64,000 nt of DNA from NCBI GenBank assembly GCA_004297935.1, contig SCRE01000006.1:452797-516796 (forward strand). Direction: 5' to 3'. The notes beneath the pieces are model-generated. The model was not told the DNA's origin. It was given only the letters and a program-made list of their open reading frames with translations, and made no database searches. Source of the DNA: Microbacteriaceae bacterium (lineage in GTDB: Bacteria; Actinomycetota; Actinomycetes; Actinomycetales; Microbacteriaceae). Made by a program: the position numbers and the translations under genes. This document shows, piece by piece, positions 34,859 through 43,538 of this stretch (position 1 is the stretch's first letter; each line of letters opens with the position of its first letter).

Positions 34859-36353
34859 GTTCTTCCTCCTGCTGGATGGTGAGGGCTAGAATCCGTTCCC
34901 CTGTCGCCTCGTCACCGATGAGTTGTTCTCGGATGCGGCCGTCCCGAAGCACGAGCACTCGATCGCACACTTCTGCGAGCTCCTCGAGCTCGGACGAGAC
35001 GAATATGGAGGACACGCCGCGCTCCGCGAGTTCACGGATCAGTTGATAGATCTGCCCCTTCGCGTGAAGATCCACGCCACGCGTCGGTTCGTCCAGCAGC
35101 AGCACGCGCATGTCGGCGGCCAGGGCACGGCCGATCACACCCTTCTGCTGGTTTCCACCTGACAAAGTGCCGATCTCCTGGGCGGGAGACGAGGCCCGAA
35201 CGGACATCGACGCCATCGTCCTGGTGACGATGGCTGCCTCGCGCCGAGCGCGCAACCAGAGGGCGGGAAGCACCCGTCCCCTGGCCGAAAGAAGGATGTT
35301 CTCGCCGATCCCCATGATCGGCACGATGCCGCTTCCCTTCCGATCCTCCGAGGTGAAGGCGATACCGAGGTTCAGCATTCGCCGGGGGCGTCTGCGCTGA
35401 CGCGGCCGCCCGGCGACCTTCACGACGCCGGTGGCATCGTGGCGCAGCCCGAAGATCGTTTCCAGAAGCTCGGTGCGCCCCGAGCCGAGGAGGCCGGCGA
35501 CACCGAGCACCTCCCCCTCGTGCAGGGTGAAGGAGACACCCTGAAGACGTCCTGGGACATTGAGATCCACGACCTCGATGATCGGAGGGGCCGCGGTCAT
35601 GTCCCGTTTGACGTGAACGGTGGCGACGGACTCGTCGCCGCTGATGAGTTCGGCCACGCGATTGGTCGTCACCTCGGCGACGTTCTTGGTGGCGATGAGC
35701 TCGCCGTCACGTAACACGGTCAGAGTGTCGGCGACAAGCGGGATCTCCTTCATCCGGTGGGAGACGTAGACGATTGACATCCCTCCTTCGGCCAGTCGAC
35801 GAACGAGTGCCAATAGGCTCGCCACTTCATGGGCGTTGAGGGCGCTGGTCGGCTCATCGAGGATCAGCACTCGGGGCTCCTCCGCAAGCGCCTTCGCGAT
35901 CTCCACGATCTGCTGGTCGGCCAGCGCGAGAGCCCCGACCTCGACATCCAGAGGAACGTCGACACCCAGTCGAGCCAGTGCAGCGGATGCCTCGTCCCGA
36001 ACGGCACGCCGGTTGATCAGGCCTGTGTGACTGGGCCATTTACCCAGGGTGATGTTCTCGGCGACGGTGAGCCCCGGGACGAGACTGAACTCCTGGTGGA
36101 CGACCGCGATGCCGCCCTCGCGGGCGGCCCGGGGACTCGTCCAGGTGACGGGCTTGCCTTCAAGCGTGATGTTTCCGCCGTCTGGCTGAAGCGATCCCGA
36201 TACGAGGTTCACGAGTGTCGACTTGCCCGCACCATTCTTCCCGAGAAGCGCCCGCACCTCTCCCCGCTCGAGGGTGAAGTCGATACCCCTGAGCGCGCGT
36301 ACCGCGCCGAAAGACTTCGACAGATCCCGGCACTCGAGAACCAGGTCGTGCAC
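34851..36353 (-). CDS. Sugar ABC transporter ATPase, double domain (RbsA/MglA type)
   Basis: 500 residues with two ATPase halves. Half 1: Walker A GKNGAGKST, signature LALADQQIVEIA, Walker B VLILDEPTSAL. Half 2 has a degenerate P-loop (GLLGSGRTELLE), LSGGNQQKGVIGRAL and VLLLDEPTRGVD, as is typical for RbsA/MglA. GTG start preceded by AGGAGGTG. Second gene of the leftward operon. Confidence 0.9.
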   Translation of the reverse strand: MHDLVLECRDLSKSFGAVRALRGIDFTLERGEVRALLGKNGAGKSTLVNLVSGSLQPDGGNITLEGKPVTWTSPRAAREGGIAVVHQEFSLVPGLTVAENITLGKWPSHTGLINRRAVRDEASAALARLGVDVPLDVEVGALALADQQIVEIAKALAEEPRVLILDEPTSALNAHEVASLLALVRRLAEGGMSIVYVSHRMKEIPLVADTLTVLRDGELIATKNVAEVTTNRVAELISGDESVATVHVKRDMTAAPPIIEVVDLNVPGRLQGVSFTLHEGEVLGVAGLLGSGRTELLETIFGLRHDATGVVKVAGRPRQRRRPRRMLNLGIAFTSEDRKGSGIVPIMGIGENILLSARGRVLPALWLRARREAAIVTRTMASMSVRASSPAQEIGTLSGGNQQKGVIGRALAADMRVLLLDEPTRGVDLHAKGQIYQLIRELAERGVSSIFVSSELEELAEVCDRVLVLRDGRIREQLIGDEATGERILALTIQQEEERD

Positions 36354-36413
36354 GGGGCACCTCCTTGAGAAACCTGGTCGGGGACGCCTTGTATCCCCGA
36401 CCAGGTGCGCGGA

Positions 36414-37379
36414 TTACTTGCCGAGGAACTTGTTGATCGTGGCGGGGTTCGCGCGGTCGTACACCACACCTGGCAAGCTCACGCTGAACGGCGAGACCTT
36501 CTCGCCCGCGATGACCTTCTTCGCCATCGCGTACGCGCCCTCTGCCGTGCCGGCCGAATCCTGCCCGGTCGATGCCTGCAGCACGTCATCGGGTGAGATG
36601 AGGAACTGGACGATCTGGGTGGAGATGTCGGTGCCGAACACCGGGATCTTCGACTTCGCCTGCTGCACAGCGATCGTCGCACCGGCGGTGCCGCCGTCGT
36701 TCGATGCCCAGATCATGTTGATCTCGGGGTGCGCAGACAGCATCGCGGCAGCGACCGGTGTCGCCTTGTCGACCAGGTAGCCTTCCTGGTCAGTCGCAAT
36801 GGTCACCTCCACCCCAGCCTTCTTCATCTCATTGAGGAAGCCGGCCTTGCGCAGCTTGCACGCAGAGGCGACATCGCAGTTCAGGATGCCGAGGGTGACC
36901 TTGCCGCCGAGCTTGTCCTTCGCATACTTCGCGGCAACCTCACCGGTCCCTGTGCCAAGAGCCGTGTTGTCCGACTGGATCAGACCATCGGCGAGTCCTT
37001 CGACGGCTGTGGGGCCGACGCAGTTGCCATAGCAGATCAACGGGATCTTCGCCGCCTTGATCGCCTTCATCGTTGCCACTGACGCCTGGTCCGCGGCGGG
37101 CTGCATGAGAACCGCGTCGACGTGCGCCTGGATCATGTTCTGGGCCGCTTGGTTCTCCGTGGCCGGATCGCCGTTGGAGACGGCTGCTGTGACGGCGCCG
37201 CCGTCCTTCTTCACGGCCGCTTCAAGTGCCGACTGGATACCCTGGAAGTACGTGTCGCCCTGGAGCATGATCAGGCCGATCTTCGGCCCAGCCTTTGCTG
37301 CGGTCGAGGATGACCCCGATGCTGCGCCGGAACATCCGGCCAGTGCCATAACAGCGATCGTGCCGCCGGCGACGGCCAT
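36414..37379 (-). CDS. Sugar ABC transporter substrate-binding lipoprotein, start possibly frameshifted
   Basis: 321 residues of the RbsB/periplasmic-binding-protein type (IGLIMLQGDTYFQGIQSALE near the N-terminus, ASNDGGTAGA later). The lipobox is MALAGCSG (Cys16). From ATG 37379 the signal sequence lacks basic residues. An ATG at 37401 has a perfect Shine-Dalgarno (GAAGGAGAG) and reads MKFRKVT, but is in another frame; deleting one base would join the two into a normal lipoprotein signal. Either a sequencing error or a recent mutation that would stop import. Confidence 0.8.
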   Translation of the reverse strand: MAVAGGTIAVMALAGCSGAASGSSSTAAKAGPKIGLIMLQGDTYFQGIQSALEAAVKKDGGAVTAAVSNGDPATENQAAQNMIQAHVDAVLMQPAADQASVATMKAIKAAKIPLICYGNCVGPTAVEGLADGLIQSDNTALGTGTGEVAAKYAKDKLGGKVTLGILNCDVASACKLRKAGFLNEMKKAGVEVTIATDQEGYLVDKATPVAAAMLSAHPEINMIWASNDGGTAGATIAVQQAKSKIPVFGTDISTQIVQFLISPDDVLQASTGQDSAGTAEGAYAMAKKVIAGEKVSPFSVSLPGVVYDRANPATINKFLGK

Positions 37380-37434
37380 CAGTCACCTTGCGAAACTTCA
37401 TATGCTCTCTCCTTCGATTGCAACGGACTTAGCG

Positions 37435-37470
37435 AGTATGACATGCTAGTATGCAAGTATGCAAGATAAT
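37435..37470. promoter_or_regulatory. Divergent promoter and operator between importer operon and gntR
   Basis: Three copies of AGTATG (37435, 37448, 37456). Leftward: -35 TTGCAT (37459-37464) and -10 CATACT (37435-37440), spacer 18. Rightward: GATAAT at 37465-37470 is a good -10. A GntR protein bound to the AGTATG repeats would cover both promoters. Confidence 0.5.
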
Positions 37471-37491
37471 ACTTCGCGGAAGGATGTATCC

Positions 37492-38226
37492 ATGTCTGAG
37501 TCTCTTTCCGCGCCGGAGTTCGGCCCGAGGGCGGGCCTTGCGGGCCTTGCGCTCGTGGCCGCTCCGCGAGTCCGCTATCGGATGTCCGACGCCGTCTTCA
37601 CAGCGTTGAGCGAGGCGATCCGGAATCTGCAGCTTCCGCCCGCGACACCGATCTCGGAGCCCGGGGTTGCGGCCGCACTCAAGGTGAGCCGTGCCCCCGT
37701 CCGAGAAGCCATTACCCGGCTCGCGGACCTTGGGCTGATCACCGTGGTTCCGCAGGTCGGCAGCCAGGTCGCGCCGATCTCTCTTCACGAAGTGGAGGAG
37801 GCCGTCTTCATCCGACGCGCACTGGAGACGAGCGCCTTTCAACAGGCCATCAGCTCGGACACTCCGGACGTGACACGCATCCAGTCGCTGGTCGACGAGA
37901 ATGCGGCGGCGGCGGCGGAAAGGGATCTTGAGGCTTTCTTCGAGACGGACGAGATGCTGCACCAGAACGTGTTCGCGTTAGCGGGTGTTCCGCGCCTGTG
38001 GGACGTGGTGAGAGGAACGAAGATGCAGCTCGACCGTCTGCGTCGCCTGAACCTCGCTGCGGCGATCGAGAACGACGAAGTCATCGCCGAACACCAGCAG
38101 CTCGTCGATGCACTCGCTACACGCGACTCCGTCGCCGGCACCCGGGTCATCGACAAGCACTCCACACGGATCCTCGGCGACACCGCACGCATGCGAGCCG
38201 ACAATCCCGCGTTCTTCACCCCGTGA
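37492..38226 (+). CDS. GntR-family regulator, FadR/FCD subfamily
   Basis: 244 residues. The winged helix is at about 30-95 (ISEPGVAAALKVSRAPVREAI), followed by a helical FCD ligand domain with the metal-binding pattern (DEMLHQNVF ... EHQQLVDAL ... IDKHS). Such regulators sense sugar acids or other organic acids. ATG 37492 has GGAAGGA upstream; the longer start at 37459 would lie inside the operator. Likely controls both divergent operons of the locus. Confidence 0.87.
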   Translation: MSESLSAPEFGPRAGLAGLALVAAPRVRYRMSDAVFTALSEAIRNLQLPPATPISEPGVAAALKVSRAPVREAITRLADLGLITVVPQVGSQVAPISLHEVEEAVFIRRALETSAFQQAISSDTPDVTRIQSLVDENAAAAAERDLEAFFETDEMLHQNVFALAGVPRLWDVVRGTKMQLDRLRRLNLAAAIENDEVIAEHQQLVDALATRDSVAGTRVIDKHSTRILGDTARMRADNPAFFTP

Positions 38227-38246
38227 GATACCCGAGGGAGACTGCC

Positions 38247-39101
38247 ATGCCGGAAAAGGTCAGCGTTGTCATTCCATGGCGCGCCCAGTGTGGGGAGAGC
38301 CCCTACTGGGACTCCTCCCGGCGCAGCATAATGTGGGTCGACATCGTCGGTAGACAGGTGTTGACGTCCGCGATCGACGACACGACCAGGGCCATCGACT
38401 ACCCGGAGATGGTCGGGGCAGTCGCGCCCTGTGCGGAAGGCGGTTTGGTGCTGGCCGTCGAGTCGGGCTTCGCAATCCTGGATGTCGCGGGCACGGTGAC
38501 CGATCGCATCGACGTCCTCCGGCCGCCGAATCGGATGAACGACGCGAAGGTCGACCCCGCTGGCCGCTATTGGGCCGGCAGCTGCGCAATGGATTTCCAA
38601 GTGGGTCGCGGTGGGCTGTGGCGCCTCGACAGGAACCTGGATGCCCGGCTCGTTCTCGACGGCCTCACCCAGCCGAACGGGATCGGCTGGAGTCCGGACG
38701 GCACCGCCATGTATCTCGTGGAGACCCAGGCGCGAGAACTCCTCCGCTTCGACTTCGATCCCGAAGAGTCGGAGATCGTTGGCGGACCGCGAGTGATCGC
38801 ACACGGCTTCGGCGGCTACCCCGACGGGCTGGCGGTGGATGCCGACGGCAACATCTGGCTGGCGGAGTTCGCCGGTCGGGCCGTCCACCAGTTCGATCCG
38901 TCTGGCACGATCCTGCGCAGTGTCGAGATCCCCACCGCACAGCCCACCTCGTGCGCGTTCGTCGGCGAGGACCTTGATCGCCTCTGGGTCACATCCGCCG
39001 CTGCAGGGCTCAGCATCGAAGACGACCCACACGCCGGATCGGTCTTCGAAATCGGTGGCCATGGCACCCGCGGGTGCCCCGTCGCGCTCTTCAAGGGGTG
39101 A
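38247..39101 (+). CDS. SMP-30/gluconolactonase/LRE family lactonase
   Basis: 284 residues, six-bladed propeller. GESPYWDSSRRSIMWVDI carries the first metal-binding Glu, NRMNDAKVDPAGRYWAGS carries the Asn and Asp, and GGYPDGLAVDADGNIW carries a later Asp. It would hydrolyse an aldonolactone to the acid. It starts 20 bases after the regulator gene and is followed at once by the mutarotase-like gene. Confidence 0.88.
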   Translation: MPEKVSVVIPWRAQCGESPYWDSSRRSIMWVDIVGRQVLTSAIDDTTRAIDYPEMVGAVAPCAEGGLVLAVESGFAILDVAGTVTDRIDVLRPPNRMNDAKVDPAGRYWAGSCAMDFQVGRGGLWRLDRNLDARLVLDGLTQPNGIGWSPDGTAMYLVETQARELLRFDFDPEESEIVGGPRVIAHGFGGYPDGLAVDADGNIWLAEFAGRAVHQFDPSGTILRSVEIPTAQPTSCAFVGEDLDRLWVTSAAAGLSIEDDPHAGSVFEIGGHGTRGCPVALFKG

Positions 39102-39103
39102 GG

Positions 39104-40057
39104 ATGCCGCTCAAGATCAACTCGCCGACTTTCAGCGTAACGATCACTCCGGAACGCGGCGGCGACATTGTCCAGATCGTCGACCTGGAGAGTGACGTCC
39201 CCCTTCTGAGTGTCTCGCCGACAGCAAGCGTCACCTCGCCCGCGTCGGTCGCGAACGATTCGATGACTCGGTGGCTGACCGGCTATCCGGGCGGATGGCA
39301 ATTCCTGACTCCGAACGCTGGTCCCGATCGCGACCACGACGGCGTGCGCCAGGGATACCATGGCGAGTCGGCGCTTTCGGTATGGACAGTGCAGGACTCG
39401 TCACCGAGTTCCGCCGTGCTCAGCGCGCGACTGGTCACTGCGCCGCTCGAACTAACGCGATACATCGAGGTGACGGAGGAGATCGCCGTCACCGACACCG
39501 TCCGCAACCTGTCACCGGATCCGGTAAGCGTGCGCATGGTGCAGCACCCCGCGTTCGGTAGCCCGTTCCTCGACAAACGCAGCTACCTCATGACGGATGC
39601 GGGCACCATGATCAGCGATGCTGAGGCGCCTGGGAACATGGTCGCCGCGAATGTTCATGGTGCGCCGTCCGACCTGCTCCCCGCCGGCCCGACTCCTGCC
39701 AGCTTCCAGCTGCCCGGGGTCGGCGCTCGGCGGTCCCTCTTCGCCGCGCTCACCGACTTCCCTGATGAGCAGCCCTCCGTCTTCTTCGCCAGTCCGACGC
39801 GCGGCTTCGGCGTCGAGATGAGTTGGCGGCGCAGCAGCTATCCGATGGCGTGGCTATGGGTCGAGGCGAACGGCATCCAGGGCTGGCCCTGGTTTCGGCG
39901 CATGTTCGCCGTTGCGGTCGAGCCCGCCAATGTCCTGCCCGGCGAAGGAGTCGCGACGAACGGGATGCCTCGCGGCGGCAACGGAACGACCATCGACGGC
40001 GGCGACGCGCACATCTCGACGGTGCGGCTGCGGCGGCGGCCGCTGACCCGCGCTTGA
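39104..40057 (+). CDS. Aldose-1-epimerase/galactose mutarotase-like protein
   Basis: 317 residues with a mutarotase-like beta-supersandwich pattern: ERGGDIVQIVD, GGWQFLTPNAG, YHGESALSVW (His) and VQHPAFGSPFLD (His), with MAWLWVEANGIQGWPWF late. It probably interconverts anomers of the transported sugar or a derivative, or acts as a related DUF4432-type protein. It overlaps nothing and follows the lactonase by 2 bases. Confidence 0.75.
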   Translation: MPLKINSPTFSVTITPERGGDIVQIVDLESDVPLLSVSPTASVTSPASVANDSMTRWLTGYPGGWQFLTPNAGPDRDHDGVRQGYHGESALSVWTVQDSSPSSAVLSARLVTAPLELTRYIEVTEEIAVTDTVRNLSPDPVSVRMVQHPAFGSPFLDKRSYLMTDAGTMISDAEAPGNMVAANVHGAPSDLLPAGPTPASFQLPGVGARRSLFAALTDFPDEQPSVFFASPTRGFGVEMSWRRSSYPMAWLWVEANGIQGWPWFRRMFAVAVEPANVLPGEGVATNGMPRGGNGTTIDGGDAHISTVRLRRRPLTRA

Positions 40058-40088
40058 CGTTCACGCACCAACCATCAGGAGGAAGTCC

Positions 40089-40943
40089 ATGCAGTTCCAG
40101 CGCCTCGGCCCGATCGGCGCCGAGATCCCCGTCATGGTCCAGGACGGTCGTGTCTTCGATCTCCGTCCCGCGACCGCTGACATCGACGGCGCCTTCCTCG
40201 CCGCAGACCCAGTCGGCACAACGAGGCACGCTCTCGGCAGCCTGCGGGAGCTACCCGATGCTGGAACTATGCGAGTGGGTTCCCCGATTGCGCGTCCTGG
40301 CGTCGTTTACTGCATCGGGATGAACTACGCTGCTCACGCTCGGGAGGGCGGCAGCGAGCCGCCCGAGCGGCCGATCGTGTTCCTGAAGCCGCCACACACC
40401 GTCGCGGGGCCGAATGACGACTTCATCGCTCCGTCCGGAGCCGAGAAGCTCGACTGGGAGGTCGAACTCGCGATCGTCGTCGGCGCCCGCGCGTGGCGAA
40501 TCACCGACGATGAGGACCCGCTCATATACGTTGCGGGCTACACGCTCGCGAACGACATCTCGGAACGCGCCTGGCAGCTGGAGGTCTCCGGCGGCCAATG
40601 GTCCAAGGGTAAAAGCGCACCGGGATTCCTGCCCCTCGGACCGACCCTCGTCACCCAGGACGAGCTGACCGCGGGCGATGTCCGCCTTCGCTCCAGAGTG
40701 AACGGCGAGGCACGGCAGAATTCGCGCACGTCTGATCTCATCTTCGACGTGCCCACGATCGTGCGGGATCTGAGTCAGTACACGGTTCTCGAGCCCGGCG
40801 ACCTGATCCTGACCGGTACACCGGAGGGCGTGGCCCTTTCCGGCCGATTCCCATATCTCAAGCCGGGTGACGTCATGGAGGTGGAGATCGAAGGACTCGG
40901 CGTACAGCGCCAGCACGTCGTCGCGGAAGGTGTAGAGAGATGA
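40089..40943 (+). CDS. Fumarylacetoacetate hydrolase (FAH) family protein
   Basis: 284 residues. FAH signature: YCIGMNYAAHARE, FLKPPHTVAG, DWEVELAIVVG (metal-binding Glu), NDISERAWQ (Asp), KSAPGFLPLGP (Lys) and TGTPEGV. In non-phosphorylative sugar pathways such enzymes hydrolyse 2,4-diketo-3-deoxy acids to pyruvate and a hydroxy acid. Good ribosome-binding site (AGGAGG). Its stop overlaps the next SDR start in an ATGA. Confidence 0.88.
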   Translation: MQFQRLGPIGAEIPVMVQDGRVFDLRPATADIDGAFLAADPVGTTRHALGSLRELPDAGTMRVGSPIARPGVVYCIGMNYAAHAREGGSEPPERPIVFLKPPHTVAGPNDDFIAPSGAEKLDWEVELAIVVGARAWRITDDEDPLIYVAGYTLANDISERAWQLEVSGGQWSKGKSAPGFLPLGPTLVTQDELTAGDVRLRSRVNGEARQNSRTSDLIFDVPTIVRDLSQYTVLEPGDLILTGTPEGVALSGRFPYLKPGDVMEVEIEGLGVQRQHVVAEGVER

Positions 40944-41692
40944 CCGACAAACTCGAGTACTCGGGGCTTGTCGTCCTCGTGACGGGAGGTGGATCCGGGA
41001 TCGGTGCTGCCTGCGCGGATCGTCTCGAGGCGCTGGGCGCACGTGTTGCGATCCTCGACCGGGTGGTTAGCGAACGGGCGAACCGCCTCTCCGTCTCGGT
41101 GGACGTGACCGATGAATCAGCAGTCGTCGCCGCCGTCGCCCGGATCGAAGGTGAGTACGGCGGCATCGACGTCGTCGTCAACTGCGCCGGGATCGGCGCA
41201 GCGGGCTGCATCCTTGACAACGATAACGCCGAGTGGCGACGGGTCTTCGAGGTCAATGTCATCGGTGCGGTCAACGTCATCCGCGCCTGCATTCCCTATC
41301 TGATCGCCTCATCCGCGGGAAGCGTCGTGAACGTCGCCTCCGCCGTCGCGCTGACCGGCTTCCCAGACCGAGTGCTGTACACCGCCAGCAAGGGCGCTGT
41401 TCTGGCCATGACCCGTGCTCTCGCCGCCGACCATCTCAAGGACGGCGTGCGCTTCAACGCCGTATGCCCGGGGACAACCGAAACACCGTGGGTCGGACGT
41501 CTTCTCGACGCCGCGGACGACCCCGCGGCAGAACGCCGGGCGTTGGAGGCGCGCCAGCCGCACGGACGCCTGATCACCGCCGAAGAGATAGCCGGTGCGG
41601 TCGCTTATCTCGCGAGCCCGTGGTCGGGATCTACCAATGGCGTGGCGCTCTCGGTGGACGCCGGTATCGAGGCCCTCTACGTCGTAGCCTGA
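40940..41692 (+). CDS. Short-chain dehydrogenase/reductase
   Basis: 250 residues, classical SDR. TGGGSGIGAA, NCAGIG, VNVASAV, LYTASKGAV (catalytic Tyr-x3-Lys) and CPGTTETPWV. Translationally coupled to the FAH gene. Together with 32303 it provides the two oxidation steps expected for a sugar to lactone to keto-acid route. Which SDR does which step cannot be told from sequence. Confidence 0.88.
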   Translation: MTDKLEYSGLVVLVTGGGSGIGAACADRLEALGARVAILDRVVSERANRLSVSVDVTDESAVVAAVARIEGEYGGIDVVVNCAGIGAAGCILDNDNAEWRRVFEVNVIGAVNVIRACIPYLIASSAGSVVNVASAVALTGFPDRVLYTASKGAVLAMTRALAADHLKDGVRFNAVCPGTTETPWVGRLLDAADDPAAERRALEARQPHGRLITAEEIAGAVAYLASPWSGSTNGVALSVDAGIEALYVVA

Positions 41693-42104
41693 GGCGGGTT
41701 CACCCGATCGAGTTCGATCATTCACGCATCTCTGACTGCCATTGAAGTCGCTTCGATCGGTTACATCTCTTTTGCATTTTCCCCATCGAAAACCGTGTAA
41801 GTAGCGCTCAGCAGTTTCCAGTCAGAGACAACGCAAGAACACGGACGGTAAAGCGGTTCTGGATTTACTGCTTTGACGGGTCATTCGCGAGGGTGATCCA
41901 CTGGTCCTTGGTGAGCAGGGTGCACCGGTCGACCACGCGTCGCCGCACTCGTCGAACTTCTCGCGTCCTCTGCGGAGGGCGCTCAAGTCACGGCGGAGCG
42001 TCCTCGGCCTGACCTTCTGCATCGCGAAGCGGGTATTGACATGTTACTTGTTTTTTGCAAGTGTTGACATCGTCCACATACCGGACTTATCGGAGGAGAC
42101 CACC
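41693..42104. other. Intergenic between catabolic locus and VOC gene
   Basis: 412 bases. The distal part is AT-rich and holds the promoter/operator at 42036-42092. No gene is recognised; the 66-residue minus-strand frame at 41822-42022 looks random. Confidence 0.45.
42036..42092 (+). promoter_or_regulatory. Promoter and dyad upstream of the VOC-HxlR pair
   Basis: ACTTG (42046-42050) and CAAGT (42058-42062) form an inverted repeat. TTGACA at 42064-42069 followed by TATCGG after 18 bases is a plausible promoter, and a second TTGACA lies at 42036. An HxlR protein encoded downstream may bind the dyad. Confidence 0.45.
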
Positions 42105-42539
42105 ATGACCGCGATGTTCGTCAACCTGCCGGTGACCGACCTGGAGCGCGCGAAGGCGTTCTACACGGCCGTCGGATTCACCATCAATCCGCTCTTCACG
42201 GACCACAACGCGGCCTGCGTCGTCGTCGAGGACGGTCACAGCTACTTCATGATCCTGGTGCGCGAATATTTCCAAACCTTTACCAACCGTCCGATCGGCG
42301 ACCCCGCAGTGAACCCGTCGGTTGCGACCGCGATCTTCCTCGACAACCGGGAAGCGGTCGACAAGGCCGTCGCCGACGGCATCGCCGCCGGCGGTTCGGA
42401 GGAGCAAGCCGCGTCCGACTACGGCTTCATGTACCAACGTCAACTCACCGACCCCGACGGCAACATCCTCGAGTTCGGCTACATGGACCCGCTCGCCGCC
42501 GAGCAGGGCCCCGAGGCCTTCATGAAACAGCAGGCCTGA
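42105..42539 (+). CDS. VOC-superfamily (glyoxalase-like) protein
   Basis: 144 residues with the two beta-alpha-beta-beta-beta modules of the VOC fold: MFVNLPVTDLERAKAFYTAV then the C-terminal DPDGNILEFGYMDP with the metal-site Glu. Members include lactoylglutathione lyases, dioxygenases and resistance proteins; YdcE/PhnB-like here. Strong ribosome-binding site (GGAGGAG). The HxlR regulator follows by 5 bases. Confidence 0.85.
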   Translation: MTAMFVNLPVTDLERAKAFYTAVGFTINPLFTDHNAACVVVEDGHSYFMILVREYFQTFTNRPIGDPAVNPSVATAIFLDNREAVDKAVADGIAAGGSEEQAASDYGFMYQRQLTDPDGNILEFGYMDPLAAEQGPEAFMKQQA

Positions 42540-42544
42540 GGTCG

Positions 42545-43186
42545 ATGGCCGCACGCGACTACGGACAGTACTCCGGCATCACGCGGGCCATGGAACTCGT
42601 AGGCGAGCGCTGGGCAATGCTCATCGTCCGCGACCTGCTCGTCGGCCCGCGCCGCTACGGAGAGCTCGCAGCGGGGCTGCCCCGGATTCCGAGCAACATC
42701 CTGGCTGCGCGGCTCAAGGAGCTGCAGGCGGCCGGCATCCTCCGTCGGGCGCCGCGGTCGCGCGTCATCGTCTACGAGCTGACGGCGTATGGCCGTGAGC
42801 TCGAGCCCGTCGTGCTCGCGCTCGGCGCCTGGGGGTTCAAGGCGATGGGCGACCCACGTCAGGAGCAGATCGTCACCCCGGACTCGATGACCATCGACCT
42901 CCGCACCGCCTTCCGGGCGCAGGTGGCGGCGCAGCTGCCCGCGACCGCCTACGCGGCGCGTTTCGGTGCCGCCGGCCTCCTCATCCGGGTCGACGGCTCT
43001 ACCCTCGATGTGACCCGTGGTGACGGACCGGTCGACCTCGCCTTCGCCGCAGGTCCGGGCATCCACCGACTCATCTCCGGCGAGCTCGCCCCGGATCGCG
43101 CGATCGCGACCGGTGCGGTCGAGGTACTGCGCGGGCACGGTGACCTCCTCGACCGCTTCGCGAACACGTTCCACCTGGCTGCCTGA
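42545..43186 (+). CDS. HxlR-family regulator with C-terminal SCP2-like domain
   Basis: 213 residues. Winged helix at about 10-95: AMELVGERWAMLIVRDLLVG then LPRIPSNILAARLKELQAAG, typical of HxlR. The C-terminal part (MTIDLRTAFRAQ ... RFANTFHLA) resembles an SCP2 lipid-binding-type domain. Sits in one operon with the VOC gene and probably regulates it. Confidence 0.83.
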   Translation: MAARDYGQYSGITRAMELVGERWAMLIVRDLLVGPRRYGELAAGLPRIPSNILAARLKELQAAGILRRAPRSRVIVYELTAYGRELEPVVLALGAWGFKAMGDPRQEQIVTPDSMTIDLRTAFRAQVAAQLPATAYAARFGAAGLLIRVDGSTLDVTRGDGPVDLAFAAGPGIHRLISGELAPDRAIATGAVEVLRGHGDLLDRFANTFHLAA

Positions 43187-43320
43187 TCCGAGCGCAGCGA
43201 GTGCGTTGAGTGGTGCCGAGGCACTCCGTGGCGGAATCGTCGCCATGCGCGGCGACTCGCGGCCGCAGTCCAGCGCATGACCTCACCCGGCAATCAGGAA
43301 TACACCGTTTCCCATCACGC

Positions 43321-43341
43321 CCCTCGCTGGCAGGGTTTTTT
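43321..43341 (+). terminator. Weak intrinsic terminator
   Basis: A short CCCT/AGGG stem with a 7-nt loop is followed by six T residues. It lies 135 bases beyond the HxlR stop. Confidence 0.35.
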
Positions 43342-43366
43342 CACAGTCGGCGATGTTCAGTGACTT

Positions 43367-43455
43367 GGTGGTCGAGTAGCGAGGTACGAGCGTATCGAGA
43401 CCTCATTGCGGGGTCTCGATACGCCTGCTCGCTGCGCTCGCGGGCTACTCGACCA
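43367..43455. repeat. Large imperfect palindromic repeat
   Basis: The left arm GGTCGAGTAG then CGTATCGAGACC is mirrored by GGTCTCGATACG then CTACTCGACC, with an AT-containing loop between. I recall this arm sequence as a frequent dispersed palindrome in actinobacterial genomes of this family. It may be a REP/BIME-like element or bidirectional terminator. Confidence 0.65.
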
Positions 43456-43538
43456 ACGGGATGATGCAATTCGATGACTTTGAAAAGACCCGGACCCGCT
43501 GGTGGCAGCCCAGGCACATTTGGTAGTCTCGGCTGGGT

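Noticed and set aside
41822..42022. 66-residue minus-strand gene in the catabolic/VOC gap
   Set aside because: No ribosome-binding site, Ser/Arg-rich random composition and no conserved pattern.
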